Positions 63,701-64,000 of a stretch of 64,000 bases of DNA are shown piece by piece. Source of the stretch: Deltaproteobacteria bacterium (GTDB lineage Bacteria; Myxococcota_A; UBA9160; SZUA-336). The notes beneath the pieces were generated by a model that did no database searches, had not been told where the DNA came from, and saw only the letters and a list, made by a program, of their open reading frames with translations. The stretch lies in the NCBI GenBank assembly GCA_029261895.1, contig JAJDAK010000031.1, positions 1 through 64,000 of the forward strand. The letters run 5' to 3'. The translations under genes and the position numbers were made by a program. Numbering within the stretch: position 1 is the first letter of the stretch; every line of letters starts with the position of its first letter.

Positions 63701-63816
63701 GTTACCGAGCGCAGCTCGAAACCTACGCTGCAGGCTTAGTCGCGGCGCTTCCGCAGGAACCAGCGCCCGCGCTTGAGCTGCTCTATGTCACGCGCGGTGA
63801 GCGTAAACGGATCTAG
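60742..63816 (+). CDS. addA: AddA-like UvrD-family helicase-nuclease
   Basis: This 1024-residue SF1A helicase with a C-terminal nuclease unwinds and cuts broken DNA together with AddB. Motifs are Walker A VVAGAGTGKTSLLVERF, VALTFTEKAATEMQ, IFTIHRFCAGVLR, the Walker B LFVDEFQDTDPVQY, VGDPKQSIYRFRGAD, VRILSIHAAKGRQFPFV and LFYVACTRAMDRLFF. The nuclease is in IDLLYRDPDGRLVVADYKTD. It is somewhat shorter than Bacillus AddA (near 1230). It starts with a four-base overlap after addB. Confidence 0.92.
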   Translation: MTDAAARARAATDYGTNLLVVAGAGTGKTSLLVERFLNQIIEMDLDIAEAVALTFTEKAATEMQTRVEAGFEKLAFGSGESAEADRAFLHLSQTLNEDEIRLRAKRAMANLARARIFTIHRFCAGVLRNHPVESSLDPDFAIDEGGALRRLFQESWRGFLLSDDGPEGLHRERWAEALERLDIFELQDIAYGLVDACANAHDFNVDDAVIFEPVQDLLVRIDLFSLDGDSGPERYLAAARPILKELLNGGSAAARQILSRTSFQPKRGRERDLLSGTPPTAKHHPDEQNLALETHRFLNRLHHTDDELLNIAVELVRPFALRFRAESQLQGILSFHQLLVLTRDLFQGHPELCRKLSESIRVLFVDEFQDTDPVQYDIVLALARQGADGLEAGKLFIVGDPKQSIYRFRGADIAAYHGAAKRILDAGGIRLELTTNWRSVPALVASLDPIFTNLLTPQSERDENFEPGYSSLESGRSTSSTDSCIELWTLEHDAKPVSAARARASEGEWIARWIESENVQPGETAILLRALTDVDAYAEPLRRRGIPLRIEGGSTQERPEILQLRALLRALANPNDGPAVLGILRSPLGATPDRELLDFRRSNSASWCYLESKPDPELFPNLSRTFEWLRIWNQAAERIPTEKLFQFLQSETPLLALHAAANDGGIRIENLIAAFSILQEAARRSPGATLSKHTENFERGLDFSLPESNENSVRILSIHAAKGRQFPFVFMPDLGRTTAGGDARLGGSAQVKELRSERALAIHTQAGHSLSWLRHEYEEKMHAVAESKRLFYVACTRAMDRLFFVHVPRTRQSHSAMVNYFEHATLPQQTLELADAIPQAMPDRRAPSALTQPKRTVLQDAKPTGNDAQEIARRAGDVLHDMLERWDFETSDSLADHLDVAVARASQTTWVATGKIRAKAESQLQRLMQSELPAYLKGVDLLGRELPLLIESGQLKRIDLLYRDPDGRLVVADYKTDARPNVETEARYRAQLETYAAGLVAALPQEPAPALELLYVTRGERKRI

Positions 63817-63854
63817 TTGCCCCCCGAGTGCGGCCGCTCTAGACTGGGCCGACG

Positions 63855-64000
63855 ATGGACTTCGACGCAATCGATATCGACACCCTACGCCAGCGCAGCG
63901 GCGAGAAGTGGGCCATGTACCCGGCCGATGTGCTCCCGGTTTGGGTCGCCGATATGGACTTCCCGGTCGCGGAACCCATTCAGCGCATGCTGGAGCATCG
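63855..64000 (+). CDS. PatB/MalY-type PLP-dependent C-S lyase, 3' end missing
   Basis: About 48 residues lie before the window edge: [20 protein letters not shown], then [19 protein letters not shown] and RMLEH. This opening is characteristic of aminotransferase-like cystathionine beta-lyases of the PatB/MalY group, where the W-V-A-D-M-D-F-P block is highly conserved. The PLP lysine lies beyond the window. ATG 63855 follows addA by 38 bases. Confidence 0.85.
   Translation, partial: MDFDAIDIDTLRQRSGEKWAMYPADVLPVWVADMDFPVAEPIQRMLEH

Noticed and set aside
63830..63843. GCGGCCGCTCTAGA, a NotI-XbaI string as found in cloning polylinkers
   Set aside because: Flanking bases do not continue as a vector sequence, and native genes lie directly on both sides, so I take it as coincidence rather than vector contamination.
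1..64000. Search by eye for tRNA, rRNA and riboswitches in the gaps
   Set aside because: Gaps are short and none shows a cloverleaf, rRNA segment or a known riboswitch core; small structured RNAs could still be missed by eye.

Overview
The window looks like a chromosomal segment of a Gram-negative, probably free-living bacterium. GC is about 55-57% in the blocks I counted by hand. Three things point to a deltaproteobacteria-like lineage (Myxococcota or Desulfobacterota_B/Binatia type). First, there is a complete classical menaquinone pathway with no ubiquinone genes. Second, there is much acyl-CoA, glutathione and F420-type redox chemistry. Third, there are very large Sec-exported proteins rich in thrombospondin type-3 and YD repeats. 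The taxonomic call is inference only. I saw no rRNA, tRNA, CRISPR array, transposase or phage gene.

Layout. 1-7.7 kb: the C-terminal part of a PlsB-type acyltransferase, a hypothetical gene, an SRPBCC protein, a small exported protein, fdhD, an enoyl-CoA hydratase, an ABC-class ATPase and a small charged protein. 8.0-11.9 kb: an HDOD protein, a membrane-anchored aldo/keto reductase with ferredoxin clusters, and a MatB-like acyl-CoA ligase. 11.9-21.3 kb: a tightly overlapping operon merR-menG-menF-menD-menH-menB-menA-menC-menE. It encodes every classical step from chorismate to menaquinone except a dedicated DHNA-CoA thioesterase, and a TIM-barrel gene follows it. 22.4-37.9 kb: mostly single housekeeping and accessory genes. 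These include an Hpt protein, aldo/keto reductase, acyl-CoA synthetase, BASS transporter, lipase, CrcB, two GSTs, a DUF952-DUF427 fusion, hotdog thioesterase, rhodanese lipoprotein, SIMPL protein, PGPGW protein, SnoaL proteins, glutathione peroxidase, FAD oxidoreductase, Dps and small membrane or lipoproteins.

37.9-52.1 kb is the striking part: three minus-strand genes that appear to form one operon of about 14 kb. The first encodes a 2682-residue Sec-exported Rhs/YD-repeat protein with a variable C-terminal tip. The second encodes a small acidic protein whose GTG start overlaps the rhs stop codon, the arrangement expected of an immunity gene. The third encodes a protein of about 1900 residues with thrombospondin type-3 repeats and four tandem glycine-rich repeats of about 370-390 residues. 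The toxin tip and immunity gene are lower in GC than the Rhs body, as expected for an exchanged toxin cassette.

52.2-64 kb: a GST and a DUF899 protein, a SnoaL/LEH protein, a four-gene overlapping minus-strand operon (alpha/beta hydrolase, hotdog protein, ICMT-like methyltransferase, deazaflavin-dependent oxidoreductase), an epoxide hydrolase, an AddB-AddA pair for double-strand break repair, and the start of a PatB/MalY-type C-S lyase cut by the window edge.
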